Assembly: GCA_934254915.1 (NCBI GenBank)
Contig: CAKQMH010000003.1
Span: 121,717 to 185,716, forward strand
Source: an uncultured Alphaproteobacteria bacterium
Lineage (GTDB): Bacteria; Pseudomonadota; Alphaproteobacteria; RF32; CAG-239
Length of the DNA: 64,000 nucleotides
Direction of reading: 5' to 3'
The notes beneath the pieces are model-generated. The model ran no database searches, was not told where the DNA came from, and saw only the letters and a list, made by a program, of their open reading frames with translations. Made by a program: the position numbers and the translations under genes. Shown here one piece after another: positions 52,289 to 61,459 of the stretch (the first letter of the stretch is position 1; every line of letters begins with the position of its first letter).

Positions 52289-53339
52289 AGAATACTTCCT
52301 GCGATAATTCGTCTAGGTCTACTTTTTCAACTTCAGCGCGGATGGTGGCTACAAAGTTTTGCCGAACCAAAGTCAGCGCGTTGTTAACGGCAACTGAAAA
52401 GCCCAAAGCATCTGTTCCGCCATGGCTTTTAACCGAAAGTCCGTTCAAGCCTACAAACATTGCTCCGTTATAAAGACGCGGATCCATGGTTTTCTTGATG
52501 CGCAGCATTACGCCGAGCATAAACGGCAATCCCAGTTTAGCCAGAAAAGAATGTTTAATACTGTCTTTAATTAGTCTTACCACCAATTTGGCCGTACCTT
52601 CAATTGACTTCAGGGCGATATTACCGGTAAAACCGTCAGAGATAATAACATCAGCCACGCCGTTGGGAATTTCGTGCGGTTCAATATAACCTCTGAAATT
52701 AAGGTGCATCTTAGAATTTTTAATCATGTGGGCAGCCTGATGAATTTCTTCTTTACCCTTCATCTCTTCAGCACCGATATTTAACAACGCAACCCGTGGT
52801 TTTTCGATTCCCAAAGCGTGCCGCGCTAAAATATCACCCATAATAGCAAATTCCGCCAGGTTAATGGCGCTGCATTCGGTATTAGCTCCCAAATCAAGCA
52901 TTACATAGCGGCCGGTACGATGCGGCATAATACTGACAATTGCCGGACGATGAATTTTTTGAATGGTCTTTAACACCAGTTTGGAAATCGCCATCAATGC
53001 ACCGGTATTGCCGGCTGAAACGATTGCCTGAGCCTCGCCTTTGCGGACGGCATCAATCGCCATATACATGCTGGTATTGCGGTTGCGAATAACTTGTGAC
53101 GGCTTATCCTCATTATGCACCATCTCGGGCGAGTGGCGAACTTCGCAGACTTTTTTCAAAGCCGGATATTCATTGAGGATAGGAAAGATTTTTGCATCAT
53201 CGCCAAACAACAAAAATTTGGCGTCAGGATTCTTTTTGGCGGCAATAGCCAACCCGTCAATCACGACTCGGGGGGAATTGTCTCCCCCCATAGCATCGAT
53301 TGATATGACCAGATTATTATCAGACAAAACCTGCTCCAT
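52275..53339 (-). CDS. plsX: Phosphate acyltransferase PlsX
   Basis: A 354-residue enzyme that makes acyl-phosphate from acyl-ACP for membrane phospholipid synthesis. ISIDAMGGDNSPRVVIDG at residues 12-29 and SAGNTGALMA, DLGANTEC, VISDGFTGNIALK are family marks. It stands between rpmF and fabH as in most bacteria. Confidence 0.97.
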   Translation of the reverse strand: MEQVLSDNNLVISIDAMGGDNSPRVVIDGLAIAAKKNPDAKFLLFGDDAKIFPILNEYPALKKVCEVRHSPEMVHNEDKPSQVIRNRNTSMYMAIDAVRKGEAQAIVSAGNTGALMAISKLVLKTIQKIHRPAIVSIMPHRTGRYVMLDLGANTECSAINLAEFAIMGDILARHALGIEKPRVALLNIGAEEMKGKEEIHQAAHMIKNSKMHLNFRGYIEPHEIPNGVADVIISDGFTGNIALKSIEGTAKLVVRLIKDSIKHSFLAKLGLPFMLGVMLRIKKTMDPRLYNGAMFVGLNGLSVKSHGGTDALGFSVAVNNALTLVRQNFVATIRAEVEKVDLDELSQEVFYDMY

Positions 53340-53384
53340 TCAAAAAATAAAGCCTAAAGACCATAGGCCGGTTAATAGTAATAA

Positions 53385-53573
53385 CTATTCAGCGGTAGTT
53401 TTCTGAGCAACTACTTCGCGATTATCGTATTGTCCGCATTTCGGGCATACGTTATGAGGTCTTTTCAATTCGCCGCAGTTCGGGCATTCCATGTATGCAT
53501 TGGGCTTCAAAGCATCATGTGAGCGACGCATATTGCGACGAGATTGTGAAGTTTTCTTTTTAGGTGTAGCCAT
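53385..53573 (-). CDS. rpmF: 50S ribosomal protein bL32
   Basis: A 62-residue protein with the conserved N-terminus ATPKKKTSQSRRNMRRSHDAL and a C4 zinc ribbon CPNC ... CPKC. 45 bp before plsX. Confidence 0.97.
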   Translation of the reverse strand: MATPKKKTSQSRRNMRRSHDALKPNAYMECPNCGELKRPHNVCPKCGQYDNREVVAQKTTAE

Positions 53574-53735
53574 TTTCTTATACTCTAAAATTAATGTTAT
53601 CTGTTTTTATTCAACCGCCATTAATAACCTAATTGATTTTTAAAATCAACTAAATAAAACGGGGTTTGCGAAATTCTGCAATCCTTTTACCTAATATTTT
53701 CGCATTTTGCAAGGACTTTTTTAGCAAAACGGCTT

Positions 53736-54254
53736 TTATTTCTTAAGTTTTGCCAAAACCGCAAACGGATTGGCTTTTTGCGTCGTCTCTTCATCAAATT
53801 CAGACTTAAATTCAAAAACTTCACCCTCTCGGCGCGGAAAATCGTCAATCACCAGGGCAACTTGCTCCATGGCGATTTCTGCCAAATCAATTTCGCCGTT
53901 GATAATCACATCGGGAACATCGTCTTCAAATTCAAAATCCATTTCCTGCAGTTCCTTGGGTGTAAGTTCGGTATCAAAGATGATTTCAAATTCCGGTTCA
54001 TAAGTTTTTACAAAATTTTCCAACGAGATTACGCTCATCAATTCCAATTCGGCTTTGACTTTGCCGCTGACTTTCAAAATATGTTCTTTGGAAGTGAGTT
54101 TTACATTCAGGTCAGCCTCAAATTTTTTGGTGCTGACGACTTTCAACACTTCCGTAATATAATCCAGTTGTTTCCCTTCGGCCTTGAGCTTATATTTGCG
54201 CGGAGCAGAGGACAAATCATCGATTTTGAGGGGATAAGAAAAAAGATTTTGCAT
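53736..54254 (-). CDS. YceD/DUF177 family protein
   Basis: A 172-residue acidic protein of the YceD family, usually encoded before rpmF and linked to 23S rRNA accumulation. The C-terminal signature is EIDLAEIAMEQVALVIDDFPRR followed by NPFAVLAKLKK. The Cys-containing motif of some members is not present. Divergent from bamE. Confidence 0.88.
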   Translation of the reverse strand: MQNLFSYPLKIDDLSSAPRKYKLKAEGKQLDYITEVLKVVSTKKFEADLNVKLTSKEHILKVSGKVKAELELMSVISLENFVKTYEPEFEIIFDTELTPKELQEMDFEFEDDVPDVIINGEIDLAEIAMEQVALVIDDFPRREGEVFEFKSEFDEETTQKANPFAVLAKLKK

Positions 54255-54319
54255 AAATACTTTCCTTATGATATAAGAGTGATTACTTATTCTAAGGATA
54301 TAACTGCAAGGAAGACCCT

Positions 54320-54787
54320 ATGTCAATAAACAAAATCGTTACGTTGTTTTCTTGTGCGTTGTTGCTTAACGCGTGTTCTTCTGCCCAAACTAATGAATGG
54401 TTTGTTACGCATAACGGCAATATGCCGACCAATGAGCGCATCAGCCAGATTTCAGTAGGCGACAGCCGCGCCGAGGTCAGTCGGGTTTTGGGCGCTCCGT
54501 CGAGTATTGTTTCGTTTGATAAAAATACCTGGATATATATGTCATCCGACATCAAGCGTGTAGCTTTCTTTGCTCCAGAAGAAATAAACCGCGATGTGTT
54601 GACTATTAAGTTTAATGATAATGGTGAAGTCAGCGAAATTACCCGTATGAGCCAAAATGATGGTGCTAAAGTCGAAATCAGTCAGGATGAGACTGAGGCT
54701 TACGGGCAGGAAATCGGTTTCTTCCGCAAATATTTCGGCGGCGTCGGGCAGGTTAATCCGTTTGGCCGCAGCCCCTCCGGTATCTAA
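54320..54787 (+). CDS. bamE: Outer-membrane assembly lipoprotein BamE
   Basis: A 155-residue lipoprotein of the BAM complex. Lipobox LLNACS near residue 19; SmpA/OmlA domain with ISQISVGDSRAEVSRVLGAPSS and WIYMSSD. Typical neighbour of yceD-rpmF in Alphaproteobacteria. Short AAGGAAGACC leader before the ATG and a strong terminator after the stop. Confidence 0.93.
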   Translation: MSINKIVTLFSCALLLNACSSAQTNEWFVTHNGNMPTNERISQISVGDSRAEVSRVLGAPSSIVSFDKNTWIYMSSDIKRVAFFAPEEINRDVLTIKFNDNGEVSEITRMSQNDGAKVEISQDETEAYGQEIGFFRKYFGGVGQVNPFGRSPSGI

Positions 54788-54800
54788 ACTGTAACTCACA

Positions 54801-54835
54801 AAAAAAGCCTTGGTTTTGAAACCAAGGCTTTTTTG
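54801..54835. terminator. Bidirectional terminator between bamE and the transporter
   Basis: AAAAAAGCCTTGGTTT-TG-AAACCAAGGCTTTTTT between converging stops at 54787 and 54849. Confidence 0.88.
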
Positions 54836-54848
54836 TAGGGTATTTATT

Positions 54849-56201
54849 TTACATCATGAAATATTCGATATAAAGATAAGCCGCGGCCAGTGCCACAGTC
54901 AGCAACATAATCGGTACTGACCATTTCATAAAGCCGAGGAAGCTTATCGGTTCGCCCTGACGGGTTGCCATACCGGCTACAATAACATTGGCTGAAGCCC
55001 CGATTAAGGTTGCGTTTCCGCCAAAGCATGCGCCCAATGACAATGCCCACCACACCGGCATCATTGCTTCACGCCCGCCCATGGCTTCTTCCATAGATTT
55101 AATCATCGGAATCATGGTTGCCACAAACGGAATATTATCAATCACGCCGGATACAACGGCTGAAACCCAAATAATCAGCAGACTGGCTTTTTGAATGCTG
55201 CCTTCGGTGATGTCGATAAATTTTTGCCCCAATAATGACAGGATACCGGTTACTTCCAAACCATAAACGATTACGAATAATCCAGCGAAGAAGAAAATGG
55301 TCGTCCAGTCAACCAAATCAAAGGCTTTTTCGATTTTGTTATCGCGTTCTTCGTGACTGTCGCCCCAAGTATAGAGCAACATCAACAAAGCGCCGCCGAA
55401 CATGGCAATTGTCCCATTAGCAATATGTAGATGTTCTGCCATAATAAAGCCGATGATAACCATAAACAGAACAAACAGCGATTTGATTAACAAATTCTTG
55501 TCTTTGATGGCCGCTTTTTCATCCAAACTCATAACTTTTGCTTTGCGCGCTTTGGTCGAAACCAGACGTCGTCCCCAGAAAAAGTCAAAAATAAGGATTA
55601 ATGTTACCATACAGAGGGTAACAATCGGAGTTAACTCAAATAAAAAGTCCGTAAATGACAAATTAAGCGAAGAGCCGATTAAAATGTTTGGAGGGTCGCC
55701 AATCAAAGTTGCCGTACCGCCGATATTGGAGGCAAATATTTCGACCAACAAAAACGGCAAAGTCGGGACGCCGAGTTTTTTGGTAATTTGAAAAGTTACC
55801 GGTACAATCAGCAAAACGGTGGTAACATTATCCAAAAAGGCCGAAAATACAGCTGTTACCACGGCCAAAACAATCAAAATCCCGCGTGGATTAGCATGAA
55901 CTTTCTTGGTCGCCCAAATTGCCACAAATTGAAAAATACCGGTTTTTTCTGAAATGCCAACAATCGACATCATACCGATAAGCAACGCCAAGGTGTTAAA
56001 ATCAATACCTTTGAAAGCAGTTGTTTGGGTTAAAATTCCTGCAAAAATCATTACTGACGCCGCCAATAGAGCAACAACTGCCCGATTCAGCTTTTCCGTA
56101 AACAATATTACGTACGCCATAATAACAATCGCCGCAGCAACTATTTTTGCATCAATTCCCCAAACCAACTGAGGAATTGCAGATAAATCAGCTCCGTGCA
56201 T
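54849..56201 (-). CDS. Ion transporter of the NhaD/ArsB (IT) superfamily
   Basis: A 450-residue inner-membrane protein with about twelve hydrophobic segments in two repeats. The family motifs are SAFLDNVTTVLLIVPV with GGTATLIGDPPNILIG in the first half and SGVIDNIPFVATMIP with GGNATLIGASANVIVAG in the second. These suit a NhaD-like sodium/proton antiporter or an ArsB-like anion permease; the substrate cannot be told from sequence alone. Confidence 0.88.
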   Translation of the reverse strand: MHGADLSAIPQLVWGIDAKIVAAAIVIMAYVILFTEKLNRAVVALLAASVMIFAGILTQTTAFKGIDFNTLALLIGMMSIVGISEKTGIFQFVAIWATKKVHANPRGILIVLAVVTAVFSAFLDNVTTVLLIVPVTFQITKKLGVPTLPFLLVEIFASNIGGTATLIGDPPNILIGSSLNLSFTDFLFELTPIVTLCMVTLILIFDFFWGRRLVSTKARKAKVMSLDEKAAIKDKNLLIKSLFVLFMVIIGFIMAEHLHIANGTIAMFGGALLMLLYTWGDSHEERDNKIEKAFDLVDWTTIFFFAGLFVIVYGLEVTGILSLLGQKFIDITEGSIQKASLLIIWVSAVVSGVIDNIPFVATMIPMIKSMEEAMGGREAMMPVWWALSLGACFGGNATLIGASANVIVAGMATRQGEPISFLGFMKWSVPIMLLTVALAAAYLYIEYFMM

Positions 56202-56299
56202 TATTATTTCCTTTGTTTGTTAAAAATATACAAATCAGCATTATCACAATATATCCTAATAATACCTTAACTTGTGGCTTAAATAATCAATTTAGACAT

Positions 56300-56338
56300 A
56301 AAAACACCCCTGACCATTAAAAAACGGTGAGGGGTGTA
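56300..56338 (-). terminator. Terminator of the 56342-56734 gene
   Basis: On the minus strand ACACCCCTCACC ... GGTCAGGGGTGTTTTT (one mismatch), directly after the stop codon. Confidence 0.75.
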
Positions 56339-56341
56339 AGT

Positions 56342-56734
56342 CTATTCGTTATCTTCGGCTTTGTTATAGTGGATAATAACCGAAGCAATTACAATCACTC
56401 CGCACAGTAAGAAACTGTAGAGAAATGATCCTGATACATAAGTTTGAAAATTAACCAACGCGATGCGGTCAATTGCAAACATAATATTTGCCGTGGCCGC
56501 CAGCAGAGAACATAACATAATGATGATTTCGTGATGCTTCTCCATAAAAGCGGCATAGTGGCAAGCCAGCATAAGCAACAAAGCTGCTCCTAGCAAATTG
56601 CTGGCACTGTATAAGTTAGCCTGCGTTGTCAAGCTGATTGTCTGTTCAAAGAAAGCAAACAGCAAACAGCCGCAAATACCTGTTAGTAAAATGCCGGCCT
56701 GACATCCTAACGAACTTGATTCTTTTCTGTTCAT
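56342..56734 (-). CDS. Hypothetical four-helix membrane protein
   Basis: A 130-residue protein with four hydrophobic segments (about residues 12-30, 42-60, 70-88 and 100-122) and short polar ends. No family recognised. It lies 93 bp after trmJ and may be read from the same transcript. Confidence 0.6.
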   Translation of the reverse strand: MNRKESSSLGCQAGILLTGICGCLLFAFFEQTISLTTQANLYSASNLLGAALLLMLACHYAAFMEKHHEIIIMLCSLLAATANIMFAIDRIALVNFQTYVSGSFLYSFLLCGVIVIASVIIHYNKAEDNE

Positions 56735-56827
56735 AATTGTATATTTTTGAGTTAATAATTTTCTTATAAACTCACCTATACCTGATAAAAGCCGGCTTGT
56801 AAATAAAAATTGTCTATTTTGGCAAAA

Positions 56828-57559
56828 TTATTTGCTTCCGCGTAACAAATGATTTACTACGCCGTAGAGGGTGTTGATTTCTTGTTCCGTCATTTGGGTG
56901 CGGGTAAAAATATTGCGCAGATTTATTACCATTTTATCGCGCTTTTCACCCTCACGAAAGTTTCCGCAGTCTTCCAGTTTGCTTTCGAGATAACTGCAAA
57001 ATTGTAACACTTTACTTTTATCGGCCAAATCAGAATGATTAATTACCAATTGTTCTTCAGTCGGGATGATTTGTAACTTATGAAATTCGTATCCTGCCAA
57101 TAAAACCGCCTGCGAAAGATTAAGCGAACAGTGGCGCGGGTTTAACGGAATATTGATAATGGCGTCGGCTAAGCAGACATCATGGTTGTTAAGTCCCGTG
57201 CGCTCCGGGCCGAATAAAATTCCGCCTTTAGCTCCGGCAACCAGCTCTTTATCCAACTTCTGCGCCGCTTTATCCGCAGTTAATACCGGCTTTACCTGAT
57301 CGCGATGGCGGGCTGTCGTGGCCAAAACAAAATTAAGATCGGCTATCGCGTCTTCGGTGGTATCAAACAATTCAGCCTTATATAAAATTTCTTCGGCATT
57401 TGAAGATGCTGCAATCGCTTTGTCTGATAAGTGATTTTCACGCGGCTTTACCAGACGCAGGTTATAAATTCCGCAATTCATCATTGCTCGCGCTGCCATT
57501 CCGACATTTTCGGCAAGCTGCGGCTCTACCAAAATAAAATATGGTTGTTTTTCTGACAT
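56828..57559 (-). CDS. trmJ: tRNA (cytidine/uridine-2'-O-)-methyltransferase TrmJ
   Basis: A 243-residue SPOUT methyltransferase that modifies position 32 of tRNAs. ILVEPQLAENVGMAARAM (residues 9-26), FGPERTGLNN and the knot motif IPLNPRHCSLNLSQAV are typical; the C-terminal helix region includes LRNIFTR and VNHLLRG. It follows the gene at 57562 by 2 bp. Confidence 0.93.
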   Translation of the reverse strand: MSEKQPYFILVEPQLAENVGMAARAMMNCGIYNLRLVKPRENHLSDKAIAASSNAEEILYKAELFDTTEDAIADLNFVLATTARHRDQVKPVLTADKAAQKLDKELVAGAKGGILFGPERTGLNNHDVCLADAIINIPLNPRHCSLNLSQAVLLAGYEFHKLQIIPTEEQLVINHSDLADKSKVLQFCSYLESKLEDCGNFREGEKRDKMVINLRNIFTRTQMTEQEINTLYGVVNHLLRGSK

Positions 57560-57561
57560 TT

Positions 57562-57984
57562 TTATTCCTGATTAGTATTTTCTGTTTGGTCTTGAGATTC
57601 CGTGTTTAGTGCTTTTTCGGACTGAGTGACATAAACATTTTCCAGCACTTCTTTCACATTATTTTTATCTTTGGTGTTAACGGTGATTTTTTCAAACTTA
57701 ACTTTTTGCTCCGGCGGCAATAAGCGGTTTTTCCGCCGTGTTTCAATCCTTTTAGCGGCATTCATCGCATTGACGATTTCTTCAATTTCTTTCGGCTCTT
57801 TTTTGCGGGCGGCAAAATCAATATCGCGGCGCAGACTCTTTTGTCCTTCCAGACGTTGTTCGGGGGTAATTTCCGAGGGCGTGACAACTTCCGATTCAAT
57901 ATTGTTGTCAATAGTTTCCTGCGCCCAAGATATTCCGGCAATACCGGTGCATAGTGCGGTCATAAGAGCTATGTTGTATTTCAT
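57562..57984 (-). CDS. Exported hypothetical protein
   Basis: A 140-residue protein starting at the ATG at 57984 behind AAGGA. Signal peptide residues 1-21 (cleavage after SWA), then a charged helical region with a KRIETRRKNRLLPPEQKVKFEKI stretch and a polar tail. No family recognised. It sits between another exported unknown and trmJ in one operon. Confidence 0.6.
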   Translation of the reverse strand: MKYNIALMTALCTGIAGISWAQETIDNNIESEVVTPSEITPEQRLEGQKSLRRDIDFAARKKEPKEIEEIVNAMNAAKRIETRRKNRLLPPEQKVKFEKITVNTKDKNNVKEVLENVYVTQSEKALNTESQDQTENTNQE

Positions 57985-58000
57985 ATTCTGCATCCTTGCT

Positions 58001-58750
58001 CTAGTCGGTTGAAAGCAAATCAATACTATTAAACAGGATGTTTTCCATATCTAAACCGGATTGCTCTTCTACAACATCCAAAAATCCTGAGAACATAGTG
58101 TCAAACGGGTTGTTTTGGTGGCCTAAACCATCATAAGCTTCTCGTAAATGCTTAGCATAACTTTGCGGTAAATCTCTGATTTTTTGATCATAGCTGTCCG
58201 GAATTTTATAGCCGAGATTACGGAAGTGCTGGGTCATAACCACCATATTGTGGCGGTTGACTTCCGGTGCAATCATTTCTTGTCCGACGGCATCACCATA
58301 TGTCGTTGCCTCACCAATATAGTTGAGCTTACCATGCTGTCCGCTTCCTCGCCAGGTCGTTACCCCGCTGCGGTCGCGTGCTCTGGCCCAAGGATCAACC
58401 GGTAGAATATCGGAATCCGGTTCTATTGTTTGGACACTGACTTGCGTCGTTGTGCCATTGTTGTTACTCTCATCATTGTTGTTATTGTTGTTATTTCGAC
58501 TTTCGGCGCGCTGGTTTTCAAGCGTTGTTGAAGCTCTTAAGGTTTGTGCCTCTCTGAATTGTTGCGCTTTGATAGCTTGTTTGCGGCCCATTTCTTCAAT
58601 TTTTGAGGTAACGGCAGGTTGTTGCTTCATGGTTCTGACCTGTGTCGGAGCAGAGTTATTTTGCCAAGGATTGGAAGGCAGTTGTGCCGCTGCCGGCAAT
58701 ACTATTGCCCAACAGCTGATTCCTGCCAATAAATAAGCAAATTTTTTCAT
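58001..58750 (-). CDS. Exported asparagine-rich hypothetical protein
   Basis: A 249-residue protein with a signal peptide (residues 1-22, cleavage after AAA). A linker rich in Gln and Asn (seven Asn in a row, from near-perfect AAC/AAT codon repeats at about 58450-58495) precedes a conserved-looking C-terminal domain (VDPWARARDRSGVTTWRG ... EMIAPEVNRHNMVVMTQHF). Function unknown. Low-complexity codon repeats may change length by slippage. Confidence 0.6.
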   Translation of the reverse strand: MKKFAYLLAGISCWAIVLPAAAQLPSNPWQNNSAPTQVRTMKQQPAVTSKIEEMGRKQAIKAQQFREAQTLRASTTLENQRAESRNNNNNNNDESNNNGTTTQVSVQTIEPDSDILPVDPWARARDRSGVTTWRGSGQHGKLNYIGEATTYGDAVGQEMIAPEVNRHNMVVMTQHFRNLGYKIPDSYDQKIRDLPQSYAKHLREAYDGLGHQNNPFDTMFSGFLDVVEEQSGLDMENILFNSIDLLSTD

Positions 58751-58837
58751 GAGCGTTCTCCTGCTTATACCCGCTATTTTTATAATACTATATTTTTTAT
58801 CATAATAATAGTTACAAAATTGTTATATTTTGCAAAA

Positions 58838-59503
58838 TTATTTTGTTTTACGTGTTTGATGCAGGTTATCAATTTCTTTTTGCAGGTATTCAAGCTTGCA
58901 GTCAATCGGATCTTTGTCGGTCGGACAAACGCCGTAAGCCATAAATAACGATGGTTGGGCAGGGGCTTTATCTACTTTGTGCGCCGGAACACCGACAACG
59001 GTTTGTCCTGCGGCCACATCCTTTAGCACTACGGCATTAGCCCCGACTTTAACGTCATTCCCGATTTTTATCGGTCCTAAAATTTGCGCTCCGGCTCCGA
59101 CAATCACATTGTTACCCAAAGTCGGATGTCTTTTGGTCATAACTTTCCCGTTTTTGCTGAAAACCGTAGCGCCGCCAAGCGTTACTCCATGATAAAGCGT
59201 AACATTGTCGCCTATTTCGGTGGTTTCACCGATAACCACACCCATGCCGTGGTCGATGAAAAAACCTTTTCCGATTCGCGCGGCCGGATGAATTTCCACT
59301 CCGGTTAAAAAACGCGCCAATTGCGCAATCACGCGAGCGCTCAAATGCCAATTCTTTTTCCAAAGCCAATGGCAAAACCGATAAACGATAATCGCTTGTA
59401 ATCCGGCCGAACAAAGCAAAGCTTCCGTACGGCTTTTGGTCGCAGGGTCGCGGGCTGTTACCGCATCAATATCCTGCAGAATCATCTTGAATTTTGGATT
59501 CAT
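58838..59503 (-). CDS. cysE: Serine O-acetyltransferase
   Basis: A 221-residue enzyme that makes O-acetylserine for cysteine synthesis. Left-handed beta-helix with hexapeptide repeats: GVEIHPAARIGKGFFIDHGMGVVIGET, NVTLYHGVTLGG (catalytic His region), RHPTLGNNVIVGAGAQILGPI. The N-terminal helical SATase domain is short, as in CysE of many alphaproteobacteria. Confidence 0.95.
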   Translation of the reverse strand: MNPKFKMILQDIDAVTARDPATKSRTEALLCSAGLQAIIVYRFCHWLWKKNWHLSARVIAQLARFLTGVEIHPAARIGKGFFIDHGMGVVIGETTEIGDNVTLYHGVTLGGATVFSKNGKVMTKRHPTLGNNVIVGAGAQILGPIKIGNDVKVGANAVVLKDVAAGQTVVGVPAHKVDKAPAQPSLFMAYGVCPTDKDPIDCKLEYLQKEIDNLHQTRKTK

Positions 59504-59591
59504 TTTATGCTACATTCCTGAAAATATTAACAATTTATACAGTATTTGTTATATATAATAATAAAAGTTCTAAATTTAGGTTAAAAAGAAA

Positions 59592-60389
59592 ATGACAGAA
59601 GTTTTATTTAATGGACATGCCGGCCGCCTTGAAGGACGTTATCACCAAAGTGAAAACCCTGCCGCGCCGATAGCATTAATTCTTCATCCGCATCCCCAAT
59701 ACGGCGGCACAATGAACAATAAAGTGGTTTACACCTTGTTCAGCTGCTTCCAAAATTTGGGCTTTTCGGTTTTGCGCTTTAACTTCCGCAGTGTCGGGCG
59801 CTCGCAAGGGCAGTTTGAGGACGGTCCGGGCGAACTTTCTGACGCCACAGTCGCACTGGATTGGCTGCAATCGGTTAATCCTGAAGCCCGCCAATGCTGG
59901 ATTGCCGGTTATTCGTTCGGTGCGTGGATTGGCTTGCAGCTGTTGATGCGCCGTCCGGATATTAATAATTTTGTTGCGGTATCACCTCCGGCTAATGAAA
60001 AAGACTTTTCTTTTCTGGCACCATGCCCGACTTCAGGGCTGATTACACAGGGCTGTATTGACGAAATCGTAACTCCTTCGAGCGTTACAACTTTAGTCAA
60101 GCGCTTGAATACACAGCGTAATGTCTCGGTCGATTATGCCATGATTGAAGGCGCTGACCATATGTATAATAATCACTTGGTTGATTTATACAAGGTGGTA
60201 GGAAATTATGTAATTGATGCTATGAAAAAGAAAACACCGGCCAAAAAACGTCGCGGTCGTCGCAAAAAATCCGAGATGCAGGAGTTAGAGCAGGATGATG
60301 CTTTGCTGCTGACGGATGAAACCGACGAAAACGATGATTTTGATGAGGTTGAAGACAGTACTGCCGAAGATTTTGGCGATGAGGAATAA
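59592..60389 (+). CDS. Alpha/beta hydrolase with charged C-terminal tail
   Basis: A 265-residue protein. Residues 1-210 are a hydrolase of the YfbB/KANL3-like (COG2945) type: LHPHPQYGGTMNNKVV, nucleophile Ser in AGYSFGAWIG, acid in GCIDEIV, His in GADHMYNNH. The last ~55 residues are a KKRRGRRKK basic block followed by a very acidic tail (EQDDALLLTDETDENDDFDE). The tail is probably disordered. Esterase or acylhydrolase activity is inferred; substrate unknown. Confidence 0.85.
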   Translation: MTEVLFNGHAGRLEGRYHQSENPAAPIALILHPHPQYGGTMNNKVVYTLFSCFQNLGFSVLRFNFRSVGRSQGQFEDGPGELSDATVALDWLQSVNPEARQCWIAGYSFGAWIGLQLLMRRPDINNFVAVSPPANEKDFSFLAPCPTSGLITQGCIDEIVTPSSVTTLVKRLNTQRNVSVDYAMIEGADHMYNNHLVDLYKVVGNYVIDAMKKKTPAKKRRGRRKKSEMQELEQDDALLLTDETDENDDFDEVEDSTAEDFGDEE

Positions 60390-60393
60390 ATAA

Positions 60394-60612
60394 TCAGTTG
60401 CCGTGGGCGGCTGTTTTCAAAAAATTAAGGATATAAACGCGGATGGCGCTGGAAAGATTTTCATGCTTTCTGGCGTTGTCTATTTCTGTAACCAATTGAT
60501 TAACACTGACTTTTTTTGCCGCGGCGATTTGCTTGAATTCCTGCCAAAATTCGTCTTCCAGCGAGATACTGGTAGAGTGGCGGTTGGCAATAATAACGGA
60601 GATTTTTTGCAT
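60394..60612 (-). CDS. Ribbon-helix-helix domain protein
   Basis: A 72-residue protein of the RHH type found beside sspB in alphaproteobacteria. RHSTSISLEDEFWQEFKQIA and KKVSVNQLVTEIDNARKHENLSSAIRVYIL give the strand-helix-helix pattern. The start overlaps the sspB stop by one base. Likely DNA-binding; target unknown. Confidence 0.82.
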   Translation of the reverse strand: MQKISVIIANRHSTSISLEDEFWQEFKQIAAAKKVSVNQLVTEIDNARKHENLSSAIRVYILNFLKTAAHGN

Positions 60613-61073
60613 TATTTTTTCCGAAAGGCGTCAATTGAAACCACGGTTGCCGTACCGGATGCTTTTTTGACTTCTTTTGTTTTGCATTCGTCTTTGTCGT
60701 CAGTATTGAGAGCCGTTTCGGCATTGCTGAAGCTTAACCCGAATTTGGCATACGGATCTGCAAAATAAGTAATGGCTTCATAAGGGATGCGCAGGGTTTG
60801 CGGAATACCGCCGAAGCTCAAATCAACTTCAAAATAAGTTTCCCCGACCATCAGGTTGGCAAACTGGTGCTGTAAGACAATTGTCATTTCTTCGGGATAT
60901 TGGTTAAGCAATTGCGCCGAGATTCTGACTGCCGGATTATCGGTGCGGAAAGTTATATAAAAATGGTGTTCGCCGGGCAAACCCTCGTCAGCCGCAATTT
61001 TAAGGGCTTCAACCACCACATGTTTAAGCGCTTTTTCAACCAGCTTGTCGTAATTAATTTCCAATTCTTCCAT
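60612..61073 (-). CDS. sspB: ClpXP adaptor protein SspB
   Basis: A 153-residue adaptor that delivers ssrA-tagged proteins to ClpXP. The globular domain has HHFYITFRTDNPAVRIS, QYPEEMTIVLQHQFANL and VDLSFGGIPQTLRIPYEAIT; the ClpX-docking tail ends in VVSIDAFRKK. It lies just downstream of ssrA on the same strand. Confidence 0.93.
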   Translation of the reverse strand: MEELEINYDKLVEKALKHVVVEALKIAADEGLPGEHHFYITFRTDNPAVRISAQLLNQYPEEMTIVLQHQFANLMVGETYFEVDLSFGGIPQTLRIPYEAITYFADPYAKFGLSFSNAETALNTDDKDECKTKEVKKASGTATVVSIDAFRKK

Positions 61074-61109
61074 TTTGCACCTTATTTTGCATTTTTTATA
61101 TAAAATAAG

Positions 61110-61425
61110 TGAGCCGTTCTGTTGATAGGTGGCTCAGACCCCACTTACAGCTATCCATGGCTGTAAGGATTTTGATTTGTTGCGACTACAACTAAGCAGC
61201 CAATGCAACAGGAGCTACGTTATTATCGTTAGCATTCATTTAAATTTGAACCGATAACGGTGGTATCTTGCCGAACACAGCTTACCTATCTTTACTATAC
61301 ATTGTCAATCCTATGTCACCCCCACAGATGTTATCATAAATGGTGGAGGTGCTGGGTACTGCCCCCAGGTCCAACATACCTATTTCATAGAGCCTCTGGT
61401 GTCATAGTCAGATCACTCTGACAAG
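61110..61425 (-). ncRNA. ssrA: tmRNA, circularly permuted two-piece form
   Basis: Read on the minus strand, the acceptor piece comes first and ends in the T-arm CTGGG-GGCAGTA-CCCAG, CACCTCC, A and CCA (61341-61343). After a 17-nt spacer the coding piece starts GGGGGTG (61323), which pairs with CACCTCC. The tag frame (61192-61233) reads ANDNNVAPVALAA and stop. A hairpin TGAGCC...GGCTCA (61110-61136) ends the gene. This permuted layout is the alphaproteobacterial form, cut into two RNAs after transcription. It rescues stalled ribosomes and tags products for ClpXP. Confidence 0.93.
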
Positions 61426-61430
61426 GACTA

Positions 61431-61459
61431 AGTATAAGGATAAATACGGCAAATTTCAA
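61431..61459 (-). promoter_or_regulatory. Promoter of ssrA
   Basis: Minus strand TTGAAA (61454-61459), a 17-bp spacer, TATACT (61431-61436). Confidence 0.7.
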
